This document shows positions 4,913 to 7,163 of a DNA stretch of 7,163 nucleotides, one piece after another. The stretch comes from an uncultured Eubacteriales bacterium (GTDB lineage: Bacteria > Bacillota > Clostridia > Christensenellales > Aristaeellaceae): contig USFL01000075.1 in the NCBI GenBank assembly GCA_900553905.1, positions 1 through 7,163 of the forward strand, in the 5' to 3' direction. The position numbers and the translations under genes are program-made. Within the stretch, counting starts at the first letter, position 1; each line of letters starts with the position of its first letter. The notes under the pieces were generated by a model. The model saw only the letters and a program-made list of their open reading frames with translations. It was not told the origin of the DNA and did no database searches.

Positions 4913-6009
4913 GGGGCCGTCTCCTCTCCATGTATGTTGGATTCCGTTTTCCAGGGGTACAGGGCCGCAACGTATCCCGGCAGCGTCAGGCTGCACAGAA
5001 TCGTATGCAGATGAAGTCCAACGTCTTTGCCCAGCGGGCCCATCCCCAGCGCTGCCAGCAGGCCCACCGCATCCAGTGCAAAGGGCGCCAGCAGCCGCAC
5101 AGGCGAAAGGCCCGCGCTCCTGCTGGCCCAAAGTCCCAATCCGAGGGCCGTCAGCGAAAGCAGCGCATACAGCCAGGGCGTTCCCAGCGCGGCCCAGCGG
5201 GCAATCCACAGGCCCCCGCAGGCCAGCGCAGGTCCCATCGCGCGTTTATTCCCCCGCATCGAGCGGCCAAGGAGGACCCCCGCCGCTACCAGGCACAATA
5301 TCAGGCTCAAATACTGCGATACGCGCAGGCCGCCCAGATAGAGACTGTCCTCCCGCAGCTGCTCGATGATGAAGCGCCCGCTGCCATAGATGAGCAGGTA
5401 CCAGCACATCACGCCGCCCGGCTCGCGGACCCGGCGCCGCATGGCCCACAGGGCTGCAAAACCCAGCGCATTCCACAGCGATTCGTAAAAGAAGGTGGCC
5501 ATATGCCACACGTAGCCGCCCGCCGTAGGTATCAGCACGCCCAGAGGAAAAAACTGAAATGCCGGATTGGTGATTTCGGGACCGTAAGCCTCCATGTTGA
5601 AATAGTTGCCCCAGCGGCCGATGGCTTGCGCCAGCAAAAGCCCCGGCGCGACCATATCCAGCAGCTTTAAAAACGGCAGCTTTTTCCGGCGGGCATATGC
5701 CCACGCTCCCAGCGCCCCACCGATGACGCCGCCATAGATGGCGATGCCGCCCTCCCAGATATAGAGAATCGAAATGGGGTTGTTGCGGAACAGATCCCAT
5801 GTCATGGCGACGTAGTAGAGCCTTGCGCCGATGATGCCGCAGGGCACCACGATGAGCGCCAGGTCGATCACCGTGTCGCGCGGCAGGCCCAGCCTGCGCT
5901 CCTCGCGTCCCGCCAGCCAGATGGCCAGCAGAATTCCCGTCACAATCAAAACGCTGTACCATTGCAGAGGGCCGAAAAGGGTCCTGCTGTAGGGAATCGC
6001 CATGCGCAT
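4894..6009 (-). CDS. lgt: Prolipoprotein diacylglyceryl transferase Lgt with long C-terminal extension
   Basis: A 371-residue membrane enzyme that transfers diacylglycerol from phosphatidylglycerol to the lipobox cysteine of prelipoproteins, the first step of lipoprotein maturation. Residues 1-250 are a full Lgt: the signature GRWGNYFNMEAYG (131-143, with Arg132, Asn135 and Glu140 matching conserved residues) and YGSGRFIIEQLRED (208-221, with Arg212 and Glu216). The EGGIAIYGGVIGG loop (86-98) has Tyr92 where E. coli has His103. About 120 extra residues (251-371) with roughly four hydrophobic helices follow the normal end; most Lgt are about 250-300 residues. The start is ATG at 6007-6009 with AGGAG five bases upstream; ATG at 6001-6003 (MAIPYSRT) is a close alternative with longer spacing. 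It is first in the operon with the serine hydrolase and recX. Confidence 0.94.
   Translation of the reverse strand: MRMAIPYSRTLFGPLQWYSVLIVTGILLAIWLAGREERRLGLPRDTVIDLALIVVPCGIIGARLYYVAMTWDLFRNNPISILYIWEGGIAIYGGVIGGALGAWAYARRKKLPFLKLLDMVAPGLLLAQAIGRWGNYFNMEAYGPEITNPAFQFFPLGVLIPTAGGYVWHMATFFYESLWNALGFAALWAMRRRVREPGGVMCWYLLIYGSGRFIIEQLREDSLYLGGLRVSQYLSLILCLVAAGVLLGRSMRGNKRAMGPALACGGLWIARWAALGTPWLYALLSLTALGLGLWASRSAGLSPVRLLAPFALDAVGLLAALGMGPLGKDVGLHLHTILCSLTLPGYVAALYPWKTESNIHGEETAPCRSEP
4921..4929 (-). promoter_or_regulatory. Ribosome binding site of the serine hydrolase, inside lgt
   Basis: GGAGAGGAG read on the minus strand lies eight bases before the ATG at 4912. It is embedded in the last codons of lgt (His-Gly-Glu-Glu) and decides the hydrolase start over longer in-frame options. 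Confidence 0.75.
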
Positions 6010-6063
6010 TACCTCTCCTGCCCGCGACGCGGGCCGCGGTTCTACACTTTTATCATGCGCCTG

Positions 6064-6082
6064 TGCGTACTGATGATACGCA
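6064..6082. repeat. Inverted repeat in the lgt leader
   Basis: TGCGTA, a seven-base loop and TACGCA form a perfect 6-bp hairpin about 60 bases upstream of the lgt start. A second small GC hairpin, CCCGC-GAC-GCGGG, lies at 6021-6033 directly before the lgt ribosome binding site. Both could be leader RNA structure; no known riboswitch is recognised. Confidence 0.4.
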
Positions 6083-6115
6083 TCGCTAGATTGTATTGCT
6101 CCCGTCGTGAGCCCC

Positions 6116-6154
6116 GTTTCCCGACTGCATCAACCAAATGTTTCTAGGGAAACA
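6116..6154. repeat. Competing inverted repeats at the start of the lgt transcript
   Basis: GAAACA (6149-6154) pairs perfectly with TGTTTC (6139-6144) around a four-base loop. The overlapping GGGAAAC (6147-6153) also pairs perfectly with GTTTCCC (6116-6122) around 24 bases. The two pairings exclude each other. They fall at about +8 to +46 of the predicted lgt transcript. This may be an operator or an RNA switch, or chance. Confidence 0.35.
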
Positions 6155-6167
6155 GACGCCCCCGCCC

Positions 6168-6196
6168 AGTATAGCATGCACGCCTTTTCTTCGCAA
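6168..6196 (-). promoter_or_regulatory. Promoter of the lgt - serine hydrolase - recX operon
   Basis: On the minus strand, the -35 is TTGCGA (6191-6196), the spacer is 17 bases (6174-6190) and the -10 is TATACT (6168-6173). Transcription should begin near 6161, giving a leader of about 150 bases to the lgt ATG that holds several inverted repeats. It is divergent from the ppdK promoter, whose -35 lies about 67 bases away. The rest of the 6010-6380 intergenic region shows no further gene I can support. Confidence 0.7.
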
Positions 6197-6262
6197 GCCG
6201 CCCTCCTGGCGGACATCGCGTTTTTCTATGCGCCACTTTGGGTATATATGCCAAATAGGCTC

Positions 6263-6291
6263 TTGAAATTTCTGTCGTAAGCGTGTATACT
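6263..6291 (+). promoter_or_regulatory. Promoter of ppdK
   Basis: TTGAAA (6263-6268), a 17-base spacer (6269-6285) and TATACT (6286-6291) form a strong sigma-A match, with A/T-rich sequence upstream (TATATATGCCAAATA at 6243-6257) that may help as an UP-like element. Transcription should start near 6298, giving a leader of about 83 bases before the ppdK ATG. Confidence 0.78.
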
Positions 6292-6310
6292 GGACCAGTT
6301 GAGAGGAAGG

Positions 6311-6340
6311 ATGAGCATTGGGGATGGGTTCCGCCGGTGA
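6311..6340 (+). CDS. Possible nine-codon leader peptide before ppdK
   Basis: ATG at 6311 opens a nine-codon frame (MSIGDGFRR) ending in TGA at 6338-6340, inside the predicted ppdK leader. GAGAGGAAGG directly precedes it, with GAGG four bases from the ATG, so initiation is possible though the spacing is tight. It ends 40 bases before ppdK. Short frames of this size arise by chance, so support is weak. Confidence 0.2.
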   Translation: MSIGDGFRR

Positions 6341-6380
6341 TTCGTCCTCGCCAAGAAAACGAGAAGGAGACAGAGACCCT

Positions 6381-7112
6381 ATGACAAAGTATGTATACCT
6401 TTTCAAAGAGGGTAACGCCAACATGCGCGAGCTGCTTGGCGGCAAGGGCGCCAACCTGGCCGAAATGACCAACCTTGGCATGCCCGTTCCCCAGGGCTTC
6501 ACCGTGACCACCGAGGCCTGCACCCGCTATTACACCGACGGCAAGGTGATCGGTCAGGACATCGTGGACCAGATCCTTGCGGCCATGGCCGAAACCGAAA
6601 AGATCGCCGGCAAGAAGTTCGGCGATGAGGAGAACCCCTTCCTCGTGTCCGTGCGCTCCGGCGCGCGCGCTTCCATGCCCGGCATGATGGACACGATCCT
6701 CAACCTGGGCCTCAACGACCGTGCCGTGGTAGGCCTGGCCAAGCTGACCAGCAACGAGCACTTCGCCTACGACGCCTATCGCCGCTTCATCGCCATGTTC
6801 TCCGACGTCGTTATGGAGATCCCCAAGAGCGAGTTTGAGGCGGTTCTGGACGAGTTCAAAGAGAAGAAGAACGTCAAGTTCGACCGTGACCTGACCGCCG
6901 AGGACCTCAAGCAGGTCGTCGTGCGCTTCAAGGAAATCTATCAGAAGCACATGGGCACGGAGTTCCCGCAGGACCCCACCACGCAGCTGATGGAAGCTGT
7001 GAAGGCCGTGTTCCGCAGCTGGGACAACCCCCGCGCCATCTACTACCGCCGCATGAACGACATCCCCGGCGACTGGGGCACCGCCGTCAACGTGCAGGCC
7101 ATGGTCTTTGGC
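6381..7112 (+). CDS. ppdK: Pyruvate phosphate dikinase, N-terminal part only
   Basis: The first 244 residues of pyruvate phosphate dikinase, a cytoplasmic enzyme of about 870-890 residues that interconverts pyruvate, ATP and phosphate with phosphoenolpyruvate, AMP and pyrophosphate; clostridia often use it in glycolysis or PEP supply. The visible part is the ATP-grasp nucleotide-binding domain: LLGGKGANLAEM at 18-29 with Lys22, SVRSGARASMPGMMDTILNL at 90-109 with Arg92, and YYRRMNDIPGDWGTAVNVQ at 221-239. Lys22 and Arg92 match the numbering of the Clostridium symbiosum enzyme. GAGAAGGAGA lies about 11 bases before the ATG. The swivelling phosphohistidine domain and the PEP-binding barrel are missing because the genomic sequence stops at 7112. 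The frame stays open into the adapter and would add the false tail RSEEHTSELQS... to any predicted protein. Confidence 0.95.
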
Positions 7113-7163
7113 AGATCGGAAGAGCACACGTCTGAACTCCAGTCACCCGGTACATCTCGTATG
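7113..7163 (+). other. Illumina TruSeq adapter contamination
   Basis: From 7113 the sequence is the TruSeq read-1 3' adapter, beginning AGATCGGAAGAGC and ending its first constant part in CCAGTCAC at 7146. Seven bases (CCGGTAC, 7147-7153) occupy the index position and ATCTCGTATG (7154-7163) begins the second constant part. This is not genomic DNA; it marks an assembly or read-trimming fault at a contig end. Its translation (RSEEHTSELQS...) is a familiar artefact in protein databases. Confidence 0.98.

Noticed and set aside
4913..5209. N-terminal extension of the serine hydrolase to 5209
   Set aside because: It lies wholly within lgt in another frame, has no family resemblance, and the ATG at 4912 has a strong ribosome binding site.
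6144..7127. Long minus-strand open frame opposite ppdK
   Set aside because: It starts inside the adapter sequence and is the antisense shadow of the well-supported ppdK gene; GC-rich coding DNA often leaves the opposite frame open.

Overview
The window is GC-rich DNA with strong Shine-Dalgarno sequences (AAAGGAGG, AAGGAGG, GGAGAGGAG) and tightly packed genes. Its gene set fits a GC-rich Gram-positive bacterium of the Clostridia/Firmicutes type: a short DtxR/MntR regulator, an Lgt with tyrosine in the AIYGG motif, and pyruvate phosphate dikinase. This placement is inferred from gene content and style, not from a marker gene. No phage, transposon, CRISPR, tRNA or rRNA was seen.

Layout. Bases 1-81 hold a bidirectional intrinsic terminator and a second GC hairpin. 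Next come a small minus-strand exported or lipoprotein gene (82-477) and a plus-strand 70-residue cysteine-rich zinc-ribbon protein (571-783) with its own good promoter. A manganese homeostasis pair follows: mntP, a Mn efflux pump on the minus strand, divergent from an mntR-type regulator on the plus strand, with a near-consensus mntP promoter between them. Directly after mntR lies an unusual predicted fusion of a DUF308/HdeD-like membrane domain with a C-terminal domain carrying GH...NC residues that suggest a circularly permuted papain/NlpC-like fold.

A minus-strand operon then runs lgt - serine hydrolase (class C beta-lactamase fold) - recX, with consecutive overlaps of 19 and 4 nt. It is driven from a promoter at about 6168-6196 that is divergent from the promoter of ppdK. 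ppdK begins at 6381 and is cut off at codon 244 because bases 7113-7163 are Illumina TruSeq adapter sequence, not genome.

How the genes fit together. mntP and mntR form a likely Mn2+ sensing and export module. lgt is the first step of lipoprotein maturation and recX modulates RecA; they look co-transcribed but have no obvious shared function. The two convergent gene junctions (784-788 and 3110-3113) leave only 5 and 4 bases and show no terminator, so overlapping antisense transcripts are expected. I found no convincing new defence or mobile system. The most unusual items are the DUF308-permuted-papain fusion behind mntR, the C-terminally extended Lgt, and the mntP leader palindrome.
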